From positions 1,674,001 to 1,738,000 of the forward strand of contig NZ_JASVWB010000002.1 of NCBI RefSeq assembly GCF_030287445.1: DNA of 64,000 nt, given 5' to 3'. A program made the translations under genes and the position numbers. Shown here in pieces: positions 36,483-46,380 of the stretch. The DNA comes from Streptomyces sp. ALI-76-A. Its GTDB lineage: Bacteria > Actinomycetota > Actinomycetes > Streptomycetales > Streptomycetaceae. The notes beneath the pieces were generated by a model. It worked only from the letters and a program-made list of their open reading frames with translations, was not told the origin of the DNA and made no database searches. Every line of letters begins with the position of its first letter. Position 1 is the first letter of the stretch.

Positions 36483-38939
36483 GTGGGCACAGACGAGGAG
36501 CGCGATGACGCCCGTCGGCGGTTCGACGTGGCGGATGCCGCACCCCTGCTGCTCGACGCGGCGGGGAGGGTGACGAGCTGGAGCGCCGAGGCGCAGCGAC
36601 TGCTGGCGTACCCGGCCGCCGAGGTGGTGGGCACGCGCCTGGCCGACCTGGTGTCCGCCGAGGACGCCGGGCGGGTGCCGGAGCTGGTCGAGCGGTGCCG
36701 CAGGAACGGCGGCTGGGCGGGCCTGCTGCGGGTGCGGCGCGGCGACGGGACGCCGGTCAGGGTGATGGCGCGGATCGCCTCCGCCCTGGAGGCCCGCGGC
36801 CCCTCGCGCTGGCTGGTGCTGCTGTCCGACATGGCCGAGGCCCCCGGCTGGGACATGCACCGCACGGTGCTGGAGCAGATGGTCGCCCGCTCCCCCATCG
36901 GCATCGCCGTGGTGGACACGGACCTGCGGTTCGTGTGGTCGAACGACGCCCTGGCCCGGTTCGGCGGCGGACCGCCGCAGGGCCGGCTCGGGCTGCGGCT
37001 CGCGGACGTGCAGCCGGGCCTGGACTCCGAGGCCGTGGAGGCGCAGATGCGGCACGTGCTGGCGACCGGGGAGACGGTCGTCGGCTACGAGCACGTCGGG
37101 CACGTACGGTCCGCGCCGCACCGCGAGACCGCGCACGTGCTGTCGTTCACCCGCCTCCAGGACGAGCGGGGTCACCCGATGGGCGTGTACTACACCGTCG
37201 TGGACATCACCGCCCGCCACCGCGCCCGGCAGCGGCTGGCCCTGCTCGACCGGGCCGGTGAGCAGATCGGCCGCACCCTGGACATCCTGCGGACCGCGCA
37301 GGAACTGGCCGACGTGGCCGTGCCGGAGTTCGCCGACCTCGTCGTGGTGGACCTGCTGGAGTCGGTGCTGCGGGGAGCGGAGCCCGCGCCCGGGCCGTGG
37401 GACGGGACGGCACCGGTGCGGCTGCGGCGGGCGGGACGGCAGGCGGCGGACCCGGACGTCACCCGGACCGTCGCCATCGGCGACGACGTCGTCTACCCGC
37501 CCGGCGCGCCCCCGATCCGCTGCCTGGTCAAGGGCCGCTCCTGGCGCGGGGAGCGCCTCGACCCGCTCGCCGAGGAGTGGGGCGCGGACTCCCCGGCCGC
37601 CCCGAAGGCCACCTTCCTGGACCTCGGCCTGCACAGCGTGCTGGTGGTACCGGTCCGGGCCCGGGGCGTCACCCTGGGCGTGACCACGTTCTTCCGGCGG
37701 CGCCACCAGGAGCCCTTCGACGAGGACGACCTGCACCTGGCCGAGGATCTCGTGTCCCGGGCGGCCGTGTGCGTGGACAACGCCCGCCGCTACACCCGTG
37801 AGCGGGACGCCGCCCTGGTCCTCCAGCGCAACCTGCTGCCGCACCGGCTGCCCGAGCAGTGCGCGGTGGAGGTGGCCGCCTGCTACCGGCCGGCCGACGA
37901 GCTGACCGGCCTCGGCGGCGACTGGTACGACCTGATCCCGCTGTCCGGCTCGCGCGTCGCCCTCGTGGTGGGCGAGGTCCCCGGCCACGGCATCGGCGCC
38001 GCCGCGGCGATGGGCGGCCTGCGGACCGCCGTACGGACGCTCGCGGCACTGGATCTGCCGCCCGATGAGGTGCTCGCCCACCTCGACGACCTGGTGGCGA
38101 CGGCGGCCCGGGAGGAGGGCGCCGAGCCGGACCCGGCCGGAGCCGACAGCACGGGCGCCGTGGGTTCCGGGTGTCTCTACGTCATCTACGACCCCGTGGA
38201 CGGGCAGTGCGTGATGGCGGCCGCGGGCCATCCCGCGCCCGCCGTGGTGCTGCCCGACGGGAGCGTCACGTTCGTCGACCTTCCGCAGGGGTCGCCGCTC
38301 GGCGCGGGCGGGCCGCCCTTCGAGGCGGTCGAGATGGCCCTGACGGAGGGCAGCACGCTGGCCCTGCACACCGACGGTCTGCTCGACCCCGGGCAGGGCC
38401 GGGCCGTCGACGCGGACCGGGAGCGGCTGCGCCGGGCTCTGCAACGGGAGGCGGCCTCGCTCGACCTGCGCTGCCGCGGCGTGGTGGAGGCGCTGGTCCC
38501 GGACCGTCCGCACGACGACGTGGCGCTGTTGCTGGCCCGGACCCGGCTCCTCGGTGACGACCAGGTCGCGGACTGGGACCTGCCCGTCGACCCGGCCGTC
38601 GTCGCCGAGGCGCGCAAGGCGGTGACCCGGCAGCTCACCGAGTGGGACCTGGCGGAGCTGGCCTTCACCACGGAGCTGGTGGTCAGCGAACTGGTCACCA
38701 ACGCCATCCGGTACGGCGCAGGACCCGTGCGGCTGCGCCTGATCAAGGAACGGGCGCTGATCTGCGAGGTGTTCGACGGCGGTGCCACCGCCCCGCACCT
38801 GCGGCATCCGCGCACCACGGACGAAGGCGGGCGGGGGCTGCTGCTGGTCTCCCAGTTCACCCAGCGGTGGGGCACCCGCTTCGCCCCCGAGGGGAAGATC
38901 ATCTGGGCGGAGCAGTCCCTGACGGATCCACCCGTATGA
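36483..38939 (+). CDS. PAS-PAS-GAF-SpoIIE phosphatase with C-terminal HATPase domain
   Basis: This 818-residue signalling protein has two PAS domains (about 15-115 and 125-245), a GAF domain (about 245-440), a PP2C/SpoIIE phosphatase domain (about 460-680, with GGDWYDLIPL, GEVPGHGIGAAAAMG and a DDVALLLAR end), and an RsbW-like HATPase domain (about 695-810, with VSELVTNAIRYG and GGRGLLLVSQ). Such fusions set an anti-anti-sigma factor by opposing kinase and phosphatase activities. No sensor helix is seen, so it is cytoplasmic. GTG at 36483 is chosen from the promoter layout. A second phosphatase follows 76 bases on. Confidence 0.92.
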   Translation: MGTDEERDDARRRFDVADAAPLLLDAAGRVTSWSAEAQRLLAYPAAEVVGTRLADLVSAEDAGRVPELVERCRRNGGWAGLLRVRRGDGTPVRVMARIASALEARGPSRWLVLLSDMAEAPGWDMHRTVLEQMVARSPIGIAVVDTDLRFVWSNDALARFGGGPPQGRLGLRLADVQPGLDSEAVEAQMRHVLATGETVVGYEHVGHVRSAPHRETAHVLSFTRLQDERGHPMGVYYTVVDITARHRARQRLALLDRAGEQIGRTLDILRTAQELADVAVPEFADLVVVDLLESVLRGAEPAPGPWDGTAPVRLRRAGRQAADPDVTRTVAIGDDVVYPPGAPPIRCLVKGRSWRGERLDPLAEEWGADSPAAPKATFLDLGLHSVLVVPVRARGVTLGVTTFFRRRHQEPFDEDDLHLAEDLVSRAAVCVDNARRYTRERDAALVLQRNLLPHRLPEQCAVEVAACYRPADELTGLGGDWYDLIPLSGSRVALVVGEVPGHGIGAAAAMGGLRTAVRTLAALDLPPDEVLAHLDDLVATAAREEGAEPDPAGADSTGAVGSGCLYVIYDPVDGQCVMAAAGHPAPAVVLPDGSVTFVDLPQGSPLGAGGPPFEAVEMALTEGSTLALHTDGLLDPGQGRAVDADRERLRRALQREAASLDLRCRGVVEALVPDRPHDDVALLLARTRLLGDDQVADWDLPVDPAVVAEARKAVTRQLTEWDLAELAFTTELVVSELVTNAIRYGAGPVRLRLIKERALICEVFDGGATAPHLRHPRTTDEGGRGLLLVSQFTQRWGTRFAPEGKIIWAEQSLTDPPV

Positions 38940-38958
38940 CCGGATCCACCCGTATGAC
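38923..38958. repeat. Perfect 18-bp tandem duplication at a stop codon
   Basis: The unit CGGATCCACCCGTATGAC occurs twice in a row (38923-38940, 38941-38958). The first copy contains the TGA stop of the phosphatase gene, so the duplication leaves the protein unchanged. Confidence 0.95.
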
Positions 38959-39015
38959 CGCGGACCGCGCATATCATGTGAAACTGGGTTGATCCCGGTG
39001 GCGAGAGCGGGAGCC

Positions 39016-40245
39016 ATGAACGATGCGCTGATCGACTACACGGCGGTGTTCCAGGCCCTGCCCGGAATGGTGGCCCTGCTCACGCCCGAGCTGGTGTACG
39101 TCGACGTGAACGAGGAGTTCCTCCGCACGACCGGCCGCCGGCGTGAGCAGATGGTCGGCCGCCACCTGTTCGAGGTCTTCCCGGACAACCCCAACGATCC
39201 CGACGCCAACGGCATGCGCAATCTGGAGGCCTCGCTGCTGCGTGTGCTGGCCACCGGCGAGCGCGACGCGATGGCTCTCCAGCGGTACGACGTCGAGGAC
39301 GTCGGGCGGCCCGGGCACTGGCAGGAGCGGTACTGGAGCCCGTGCAACGCGCCGATCCTCGGCCCGGCCGGGGAGGTGGTGCTGCTGGTGCACCGGGTGG
39401 AGGAGGTCACCGAACTGATCCGGGCGCGCGGCGGCCGGAGCACCGGCCGGACCCGGGTGCTGGAGGCCGAGTTGTACACCCGCGCCCGCGAGTTGCAGGA
39501 ACTCAACGAGCGGCTGCGCCGGGCGCACGCCCGTGAACGGGAGGTGGCCCTGGCGCTGCAGGAGGCGATGCTGCCCGCCCACCGGCAGGTGGGCAGCCAC
39601 CCGGCGGCCGTGCGCTACCGGCCCGCGGTCGGCGCGCTGAACGTGTGCGGCGACTGGTACGACCTGGTCGACCTGGTCGGCGGCCACCGGCTCGGGGTGG
39701 CCGTGGGCGACGTGGTCGGCCACGGGCTGGCGGCCGCCGGTGTCATGGGGCAGCTGCGCAGCGCGCTCAGCGCCACCTCCCGGGTCGCCGCGGGTCCGGC
39801 GCAGGCGCTGGACGTCCTGGGCCGGTACGCCCATGTGGTCGACGGCGCCGAATCGGCCACCGCGGTCACCACTTTCATCGACTTCGATCTCCGCACCATC
39901 ACCTACAGCAGCGCCGGCCATCCGCCGCCGGTGCTGATGCACCCCGACGGCCGGGTGGAGTTCCTCGACCGGGCCACCGACCCGCCGCTCGACGCCCGTC
40001 CGGACCCGGTCCCCCGGCCGCAGGCCGTCACCTCGTACACCGACGGCGCCACCCTCGTGCTCTACACCGACGGGCTGGTCGAACGGCGCGGCGAGGACAT
40101 CGACACGGGTCTGTCCCGGCTCGCCGACTCCCTCGTCCGCAACCGCGAGGCGGACCCCGAGACCCTCGCGGACACCGTCCTGCTGGAGCTGCTGCCCCCG
40201 GGGGGTGCGACCGACGACACCGCACTCGTCATCGTGCGGCTGTGA
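39016..40245 (+). CDS. PAS-SpoIIE family protein phosphatase
   Basis: The 409-residue protein has an N-terminal PAS domain (about 8-125, LTPELVYVDVNEEFLRTTGR), a coiled helical linker (about 150-185), and a PP2C/SpoIIE phosphatase domain (CGDWYDLVDL, GDVVGHGLAAAGVMG, YSSAGHPPPVL, DDTALVIVRL) with metal-binding Asp residues intact. It lacks the HATPase domain of its neighbour. The two genes are probably co-transcribed and could act on the same anti-anti-sigma target. Confidence 0.92.
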   Translation: MNDALIDYTAVFQALPGMVALLTPELVYVDVNEEFLRTTGRRREQMVGRHLFEVFPDNPNDPDANGMRNLEASLLRVLATGERDAMALQRYDVEDVGRPGHWQERYWSPCNAPILGPAGEVVLLVHRVEEVTELIRARGGRSTGRTRVLEAELYTRARELQELNERLRRAHAREREVALALQEAMLPAHRQVGSHPAAVRYRPAVGALNVCGDWYDLVDLVGGHRLGVAVGDVVGHGLAAAGVMGQLRSALSATSRVAAGPAQALDVLGRYAHVVDGAESATAVTTFIDFDLRTITYSSAGHPPPVLMHPDGRVEFLDRATDPPLDARPDPVPRPQAVTSYTDGATLVLYTDGLVERRGEDIDTGLSRLADSLVRNREADPETLADTVLLELLPPGGATDDTALVIVRL

Positions 40246-40524
40246 GAGGAAGCCGCTGTGAGAGGGAGTCGTGGTGAGAGGAGCCGCTGAGGGGGAACCG
40301 GTGAGAGGGAGTGGAGTGGCCGGACGGGAACGTGTCGGCGGGAGCCACCAAACGGAAACCCCCGTCGGGGCGAGTGCCAACGGGCCCTGCTGCGGGGCCG
40401 GGTGGCCGACCGGCCCCGGTTCCCCCCGTCCTCTCCTGCCCCTACACTGGCAGCCCCACAACACGCCGGTTGACCTGCTGGAACGCGGCGGTTGAGCCGA
40501 TCCGCCGGAGTGAGGAGCGACCCG

Positions 40525-41250
40525 TTGTTCTATTACGTGCTCAAGTACGTGTTGTTGGGCCCCCTGCTGAGACTGGTCTTCCGACCCCGTATCGAAGGCC
40601 TCGAACATGTGCCGGACAGCGGTCCGGCGATCATCGCGGGCAATCATCTGTCCTTCTCCGACCACTTCCTGATGCCGGCCGTGCTGAAGCGGCGCATCAC
40701 CTTCCTCGCGAAGGCCGAGTACTTCACCGGCCCCGGTGTCAGGGGCCGGCTGACCGCGGCCTTCTTCCGCAGCGCCGGGCAGATCCCCGTGGACCGGTCC
40801 GGCAAGGAGGCGGGGCAGGCCGCCATCCGTGAGGGCCTCGGCGTGCTGAGCAAGGACGAACTGCTCGGCATCTATCCCGAGGGCACCCGCTCCCACGACG
40901 GGCGGCTGTACAAGGGCAAGGTGGGCGTCGCGGTGATGGCGCTCAAGGCGCGGGTCCCGGTCGTCCCGTGCGCGATGATCGGCACCTTCGAGGCGCAGCC
41001 GCCCGGCAAGCGGATCCCGAACATCCACCCCGTGGTGATCCGTTTCGGCGAACCGCTGGACTTCTCCCGCTACGCCGGCATGGAGAACGAGAAGGCGATC
41101 CTGCGCGCGATCACCGACGAGATCATGTACGCCATCCTGTCGCTGTCCGAGCAGGAGTACGTCGACCAGTACGCGGCCGTGGCCAAGGCCGAGGCTGCCG
41201 CCGCGCGCACGGAGCGCGAACGCAGGTTCCCCCGGCTGCCGTTGCGTTGA
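40525..41250 (+). CDS. 1-acyl-glycerol-3-phosphate acyltransferase family (PlsC-like)
   Basis: This 241-residue membrane-associated enzyme transfers acyl chains to lysophospholipids. It has the catalytic HX4D as NHLSFSDH (H41, D46), a substrate motif FFRSAGQIPVDRSG and YPEGTRS. The probable start is TTG at 40525, giving FYYVLKYVLLGP as a hydrophobic N terminus, because GAGGAG lies 7 bases upstream; an upstream GTG at 40510 is less well placed. The 279 bases before it hold no gene. Confidence 0.9.
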   Translation: MFYYVLKYVLLGPLLRLVFRPRIEGLEHVPDSGPAIIAGNHLSFSDHFLMPAVLKRRITFLAKAEYFTGPGVRGRLTAAFFRSAGQIPVDRSGKEAGQAAIREGLGVLSKDELLGIYPEGTRSHDGRLYKGKVGVAVMALKARVPVVPCAMIGTFEAQPPGKRIPNIHPVVIRFGEPLDFSRYAGMENEKAILRAITDEIMYAILSLSEQEYVDQYAAVAKAEAAAARTERERRFPRLPLR

Positions 41251-41332
41251 GCCTGCGCTGCCGGCGGTCGAGCCTCTGCTGTCGGCGAAGACCCCTGGGG
41301 TACCGGCCCGCCCCGGCCGTACGGTCGGTCGC

Positions 41333-42367
41333 ATGAGACGCGCAGTGGTGATCGGAGCGACGGGACAGATCGGGCGGGTGGCGGTGGGCGCGCTGGCCCG
41401 GGACGGCTGGGAGGTGACGGCGGTGTCGCGGGGCGGCGGACGGGACGCCGGCTGGCCCGGGGACGTACGGGTCGCGCGCGCCGACCGGGAGGACGAAGCG
41501 GCCCTGGCCGCGGCGGTCGGCGACGGCTGCGAGGTGCTGGTGGACATGGTCGCCTACGGGCCCGGGCACGCACGGCAGTTGCTGTCGCTGTCCGACCGCG
41601 TGGGCTCGGCCGTGGTGATCTCCAGCGTCTCGGTGTACGAGGACGACGAGGGCCGCAACTTCGACACGCAGGACGAGCCGGACGGCTTTCCCCGGTACCC
41701 GGTGCCGATCCCGGAGCGGCAGCGGACCGTCCGGCCGGGCGACGCCTCGTACAGCAGCCGCAAGGCGGGCCTGGAGCGGGACCTGCTCGCCGCGGGCGAC
41801 CGGCTGCCGGTCACGCTGCTGCGGGCCGGCGCGATCCACGGACCGCACTGCCGGACCCCGCGGGAGCTGTACTTCGTCAAGCGCAACCTGGACGGCCGGC
41901 CGCGGCGCGTCCTCTCCTACGGCGGCGCGAGCCGGTTCCACCCGGCGAGCGTCCACACCCTCGCGGAGCTGGTCCGGCTGGCCGCCGCGCGGCCGGGCAC
42001 CCGGGCGCTCAACGCCGTGGACCCCGACGCGCCGACGGTGGCCGAGATCGCCCGGGCGATCGACGCGGTGATGGGCGTCGAGCGGGAGGACGTCCTGGTG
42101 GACGGCCCGCCGCCGGCGCCCACCGTGGGGGCGACGCCGTGGTCGGTGCCGGTGCCGGTGGTCTGCGACATGGGCGCCGCCGAACGGGAGCTGGGCTACC
42201 GACCGGTGGCCCGGTACGCCCGGACGCTGCCGGACACCGTCGCGTTCATCGAACGGCGGCTGGCCGGACGGGACTGGCGGGAGGCGTACCCGAAGATGTC
42301 CGAGGCGTACGGCGACCTGTTCGACTACGCGGCGGAGGACGCGTATCTGGCGGCGCGGGACGTGTAG
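41333..42367 (+). CDS. NAD-dependent epimerase/dehydratase family protein
   Basis: The 344-residue protein is an atypical short-chain dehydrogenase with the dinucleotide motif IGATGQIGRVA at residues 8-18. The region SSVSVYEDDEGRNFD followed by YSSRKAG supplies the Ser and YxxxK positions, with Tyr and Lys present. It resembles sugar-nucleotide epimerase-type reductases; the substrate is unknown. The gene ends directly at a large hairpin and faces the secreted aminopeptidase gene. Confidence 0.88.
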   Translation: MRRAVVIGATGQIGRVAVGALARDGWEVTAVSRGGGRDAGWPGDVRVARADREDEAALAAAVGDGCEVLVDMVAYGPGHARQLLSLSDRVGSAVVISSVSVYEDDEGRNFDTQDEPDGFPRYPVPIPERQRTVRPGDASYSSRKAGLERDLLAAGDRLPVTLLRAGAIHGPHCRTPRELYFVKRNLDGRPRRVLSYGGASRFHPASVHTLAELVRLAAARPGTRALNAVDPDAPTVAEIARAIDAVMGVEREDVLVDGPPPAPTVGATPWSVPVPVVCDMGAAERELGYRPVARYARTLPDTVAFIERRLAGRDWREAYPKMSEAYGDLFDYAAEDAYLAARDV

Positions 42368-42414
42368 CGAGGGGGAGGGGGTGGCCGTCGGTGACGGCCA
42401 CCCCCTCCCCCTCG
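42368..42414. terminator. Large bidirectional terminator hairpin
   Basis: Two 22-base arms (42368-42389 and 42393-42414), perfectly complementary and built on GAGGGGGAGGGGG, close a 3-base loop. The hairpin starts at the base after the epimerase stop and lies 17 bases from the end of the convergent gene. Confidence 0.95.
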
Positions 42415-42431
42415 TCCTTCTTGCCGCCTTG

Positions 42432-44039
42432 CTACGGCTTCGGTGTCGCGTGCGGTGCGCAGGTGACGTCGGCGCCGTCCAGCTTGCCGGTGAGCAGGTA
42501 GGTGTCCACCCGCTGGTTGATGCACGGGTTGACCAGGCTGGTCACGCCGTGCGAGCCGGCGTTCTTCTCGGTGATCAGGCGGGAGCCCTTGAAGCGCTTG
42601 TGCAGTTCGACGGCACCGCCGTACGGGGTGGCCGCGTCCCGCTCGGACTGCACGATGAGCACGCCCGGCAGGCCCTTGCCGGTCCGGACCTCCACCGGGG
42701 TCCGCTGCTTGACCGGCCAGGTCGCGCAGGGCAGGTTCATCCAGGCGTTGGACCACGTCAGGAACGGATAGTCCTTGTGCAGCCGGGTGTTGTCGCGGTC
42801 CCACTTCTTCCAGCTGGTGGGCCACTTGGCGTCGGCGCACTCGACGGCCGTGTAGACGGCGTTGCCGTTCTCCGAGGCCGCGTTGCCCGCGGTGTCCGAC
42901 AGGTCGGGGGCGGCCGCGTCGACGAGCGCCTGGGTGTCGCCGGCGACGTACTTGCTGAACACGGTGGCGACCGGCACCCACGAGGAGTCGTAGTACGGGG
43001 CGCTCTGGAAGAAGCCGAGCAGCTCGGCCGGGCCGACGACCCCGCCGATGGGGTTCTTCTTCGCGGTGGCGCGCAACTCCAGCCACTCGGACTGGACTTC
43101 GGCGCGGGTGTCACCGAGGTGGAAGGTGGCGTCGTTGGCGGCGACCCAGTCCTGCCAGTCCTTCCAGCGGGTCTCGAAGGCGACGTCCTGGTCGAGGTTG
43201 GCCTCGTACCAGATCTTCTCCCGGGACGGGTTGACGACGCTGTCGACGACCATGCGGCGCACGTGGCCCGGGAACAGGGTGCCGTACACCGCGCCGAGGT
43301 AGGTGCCGTAGGAGACGCCGAGGAAGTTGAGCTTCTTCTCGCCGAGCGCGGCGCGGATCACGTCCAGGTCGCGCGCGGTGTTCGGCGTGGTCATGTGCGG
43401 CAGCATCTCGCCGCTGCGTTCGTAGCAGCCCTCGGCGTACTCGCGGGCCAGCTTGCGCTGGGCGCGCTTGTCGGCCTCGGAGCCCGGCACCGGGTCCATC
43501 TTGGGCGCCTTCACGAACTCCTGCGGGTCGACGCAGGAGATGGGCGCCGACTTGCCGACGCCGCGCGGGTCGAAGCCCACGAAGTCGTACGCCTTGGCCG
43601 TGTCGGCCCACACGGGAGCCTTGGTGGTGACCCGGCGCGGGAAGCGCAGACCCGAACCGCCCGGCCCGCCGGGGTTGTAGATGAGCGCGCCCTGGCGCTC
43701 CTCCGCGGTCCCGGTGTTGCCGATGCGGTCGACGGCGAGCTTGATCTGCTTGCCGTACGGCTTGGCGTAGTCGAGCGGCACCGTGACATAGCCGCACTTG
43801 ATCGGCTTCTCCAGGCCCCAGTCGGCCGGGCAGTCCTGCCAGTCGATCCCCGTCTTCGCGGCCTTGGCGGCGGCTGTCGCCACGCCGCGGGCCTCCCGGT
43901 CCGGTCCGGGCCGACTGCCCGTGCTCCCGGTGGCGCTCGCGGTGGGCGCCGCGACGGCCCCGGCTATCAGCGCCGCCGTGACGAGCACTCCGGCGGAGCC
44001 GAACGCCGTCGCCCGCCTCGTCGCTGTGTAGTCCCTCAA
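42432..44039 (-). CDS. Secreted tripeptidyl-aminopeptidase-like alpha/beta hydrolase
   Basis: This 535-residue exported serine hydrolase resembles Streptomyces tripeptidyl aminopeptidases and SlpD/SlpE. It has a signal peptide (about 1-36), oxyanion segment NPGGPGGSG, nucleophile S243 in GVSYGTYLG, and C-terminal SERDAATP and AGSHGV carrying the Asp and His. It likely removes tripeptides from protein N termini outside the cell. The start is TTG at 44039, supported by GGGGGAGG six bases upstream. It lies next to urease genes, which release ammonia, so both serve nitrogen supply. Confidence 0.92.
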   Translation of the reverse strand: MRDYTATRRATAFGSAGVLVTAALIAGAVAAPTASATGSTGSRPGPDREARGVATAAAKAAKTGIDWQDCPADWGLEKPIKCGYVTVPLDYAKPYGKQIKLAVDRIGNTGTAEERQGALIYNPGGPGGSGLRFPRRVTTKAPVWADTAKAYDFVGFDPRGVGKSAPISCVDPQEFVKAPKMDPVPGSEADKRAQRKLAREYAEGCYERSGEMLPHMTTPNTARDLDVIRAALGEKKLNFLGVSYGTYLGAVYGTLFPGHVRRMVVDSVVNPSREKIWYEANLDQDVAFETRWKDWQDWVAANDATFHLGDTRAEVQSEWLELRATAKKNPIGGVVGPAELLGFFQSAPYYDSSWVPVATVFSKYVAGDTQALVDAAAPDLSDTAGNAASENGNAVYTAVECADAKWPTSWKKWDRDNTRLHKDYPFLTWSNAWMNLPCATWPVKQRTPVEVRTGKGLPGVLIVQSERDAATPYGGAVELHKRFKGSRLITEKNAGSHGVTSLVNPCINQRVDTYLLTGKLDGADVTCAPHATPKP

Positions 44040-44179
44040 GTGGGGCCTCCCCCTCAGTCGTTGTGCGTACCCGGGGATCCTCTCGGCTGTGCGTCACCTG
44101 AGAACAGGGGTGGTCGGCGTTCTTTGCCAATCCGATAAGCGGACTTGAACGTCCGCTCGGCGGACCGCCCTCGACCCGG

Positions 44180-44770
44180 GGTAGCCGTCAGGCCGACGCG
44201 CCCGCGAGGGGACGACCGCGGCCCCCGCTCCCGGCACCGGCCCGCACCGGCGACTTCGGGGTTCGGCGACCACGTGGCCGACAGCTGGAAGACCGCCGGT
44301 CCGTCCCGCCCACCCGGCACCGGAACCGGAGGCCGACTCCCGGTCGAGCACAACCCCACGACCGACCCAAGGCCCTGCCCGAGGAACGTCAGGGCGCCAC
44401 GCGGCAGCCGCCACACCGGCAGCGTGTCCAACCCGCCGGCACCCGTGACACCACCAACCCACCCCCGGTCCCCAGCCGCAGCGACCACGCACAAGGCCCC
44501 CAGGACAACCAGCCGTCCCAACCGCCCGGCGCCTCGGACCCCCAGACCGACTCCCGGTCGAGCACAGCGGCGCGGCCGACCCGTGGGCCCTACCGAAAGA
44601 CAACATCGGGGCACCGTCCGGCAGCCATCACGGCAGCAGCCTGTCCGGACCGCCGACACCGCTGACGCGCCCAGTCGCCCGCCCACGGTCCCCAGCCGTC
44701 CAGCGACCAGTGGCCCGACAGCCCTCGACTCCCTCCCGGAACGGCCGACCCGTCGGCACCTTCCCGGTGT
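44180..44770 (-). pseudogene. Three decayed tandem copies of the ureD 3' end
   Basis: The gap of 799 bases between the aminopeptidase gene and ureD holds no intact gene but repeats ureD sequence. GACTCCCGGTCGAGCAC at 44334 and 44549 matches GCTCCTGGTCGAGCAC in ureD near 45084. GGCACCGTCCGGCAGCC at 44610 and GGCGCCACGCGGCAGCC near 44393 match GGCACCGTCCAGCAGCC at 44858. In one minus frame, VVLDRESASGSGAGWAGRTG and GAGAAVVPSRA echo Ure[10 protein letters not shown]...GGWDG and [11 protein letters not shown]. The copies are spaced about 215 and 240 bases, with many substitutions and shifts, so none can be functional. Confidence 0.75.
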
Positions 44771-44838
44771 GCCGGAATCAGTGGCCGGCTCCCGTCAAGG
44801 ACGCCGCCCGCCCCGGCGCACCCGAGGCCCTGGCCCAG

Positions 44839-45603
44839 CTACCCGACAGCCGCCAGGGCACCGTCCAGCAGCCGTCGCAGGAGCAGTGCGTCCGGGGCCA
44901 CCGCGGTGACCAGGGCGGCGGGGCCGGCGAGGGGGACGACCGCGGCTCCCTCTCCCAGTACCCGTGCGGCCACCGGCTCGTCCGCGAACTCGGGTCGGAC
45001 GACGACGACTTGGCCGACCGCTCGGTGGCCGCCCAGGACGGCGGGCCCGTCCCAGCCGCCCGGCGCGCCGGGACCGCAGGCCAGCTCCTGGTCGAGCACG
45101 GTCCGGCCCCCGACGCGCAGGACGAGCCGGCTGCTGAGCCGCCCGGGCTCCTCCCCCGTCCGCCCGAGCACCTGCTCCTCGCGCAGCACGAGCCGGGCCG
45201 TCGTACCAAGGTCGACGTGCGTGGTGACGCACAGGTCGCTGCCGCGCACGGAGATCAACTGTTCGGGGAGCCAGTGCAGTTCGCCGCCGTCGGCGACGGT
45301 GAGCCGGATGTCGTAACGGGCTCCGCCCTTGGTCTGCCCGGGCAGGGCGATGGTGGCGGCGGCCGAGCCGACGCGCAGCCGGGCCCCGGTCCCGACACCC
45401 GCCTCCACGGCGAAGTGGTCACCGCCGAGCGGCCCGCTCATCGCGCCGACCAGCATGACCCGCGCCTCGCCGCCACTCCCCCGGGTCCGCCGCAGAGCCA
45501 ACGGCCCGTCGCCCTCCAGGACGGGCAGGGACGTGCCGCCCCGGCCGTCGTCCCGGGCGACGAGGCGCGCGGTGGCGCGCACTCCGGCCGTGGCGGCGGT
45601 CAT
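44839..45603 (-). CDS. ureD: Urease accessory protein UreD
   Basis: The 254-residue protein is the UreD scaffold that binds apo-urease and receives nickel with UreF and UreG. The family pattern is visible in [28 protein letters not shown] and [22 protein letters not shown] 45603 overlaps the ureG stop (ATGA), making it the last gene of the ureABCFGD cluster. Decayed copies of its 3' part lie just downstream. Confidence 0.93.
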   Translation of the reverse strand: MTAATAGVRATARLVARDDGRGGTSLPVLEGDGPLALRRTRGSGGEARVMLVGAMSGPLGGDHFAVEAGVGTGARLRVGSAAATIALPGQTKGGARYDIRLTVADGGELHWLPEQLISVRGSDLCVTTHVDLGTTARLVLREEQVLGRTGEEPGRLSSRLVLRVGGRTVLDQELACGPGAPGGWDGPAVLGGHRAVGQVVVVRPEFADEPVAARVLGEGAAVVPLAGPAALVTAVAPDALLLRRLLDGALAAVG

Positions 45604-46277
45604 GCCGTCCACGCGGCGAGTCGCGCCCGTACCCAGGCGGTGACGTCCCGCACACCCGGCTCACCGCGGAGCGACTGGAAGACCACCGGCAGCTCGGCCC
45701 GCTGCGCCTTCGCGTCCGCCGCCATCCGCCCGAGGTCGGAGCCGACGTGGGGCGCGAGGTCGGTCTTGTTGACGACGAGCAGGTCGGCGGTGGTGACACC
45801 GGGTCCGCCCTTGCGGGGGATGTCGTCCCCGCCGGCGACGTCGATCACGAAGATCTGCGCGTCGACGAGCCCCTTCGAGAAGGTCGCCGTGAGGTTGTCC
45901 CCGCCGGACTCCACCAGGATCAGATCCAGCGGCCCGACCTCGTCCTCCAGGTCCTCCACCGCTTCGAGGTTGGCGGAGATGTCGTCCCGGATCGCGGTGT
46001 GCGGACACGCTCCCGTCTCCACGGCGGTGATCCGCTCGGGTGGCAGCACGGCCTCCCGCAGCAGGAACTCGGCGTCCTCGCGCGTGTAGATGTCGTTGGT
46101 GACCACGGCGAGGGACAACTCGTCGCGCAACGCCCGGCAGAGCGCGGCGACGGTGGCGGTCTTGCCCGAGCCGACGGGCCCCCCGAGCCCGATCCGCAGG
46201 GCCCGGCGGGAGCCGTCGGGGCGACGGGCATCGGCGCTGACGGCGGCGGGGCCGTGGTGGGAGTGGTCGAGATGCAT
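45600..46277 (-). CDS. ureG: Urease accessory GTPase UreG
   Basis: This 225-residue GTPase drives nickel insertion into urease. It has a His-rich start (HLDHSHHG) suited to metal binding, the P-loop GGPVGSGKT near 32-40, [13 protein letters not shown] with the conserved nickel-binding Cys-Pro-His, VIDVAGGD and the NKTD guanine motif. It starts at ATG 46277 and overlaps ureD by 4 bases. Confidence 0.96.
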   Translation of the reverse strand: MHLDHSHHGPAAVSADARRPDGSRRALRIGLGGPVGSGKTATVAALCRALRDELSLAVVTNDIYTREDAEFLLREAVLPPERITAVETGACPHTAIRDDISANLEAVEDLEDEVGPLDLILVESGGDNLTATFSKGLVDAQIFVIDVAGGDDIPRKGGPGVTTADLLVVNKTDLAPHVGSDLGRMAADAKAQRAELPVVFQSLRGEPGVRDVTAWVRARLAAWTA

Positions 46278-46380
46278 GGGGCGGCTCCTGTGCTTCTTGA
46301 TGGGTGGCTTCTCAGCCGGTCCGTCACCTTCGGGCCCGTCCGGCGTGTGAGGACGAGGCCGTCAGGCCGACACGGGGGGT

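Noticed and set aside
36462..39017. Open frame of 851 codons on the minus strand
   Set aside because: Antisense to the PAS-GAF-SpoIIE gene, His/Arg/Gln-rich, no start signal and no recognisable domain.
38974..41547. Open frame of 857 codons on the minus strand
   Set aside because: It lies opposite the SpoIIE, PlsC-like and epimerase genes and shows no family motif; high G+C leaves few stops.
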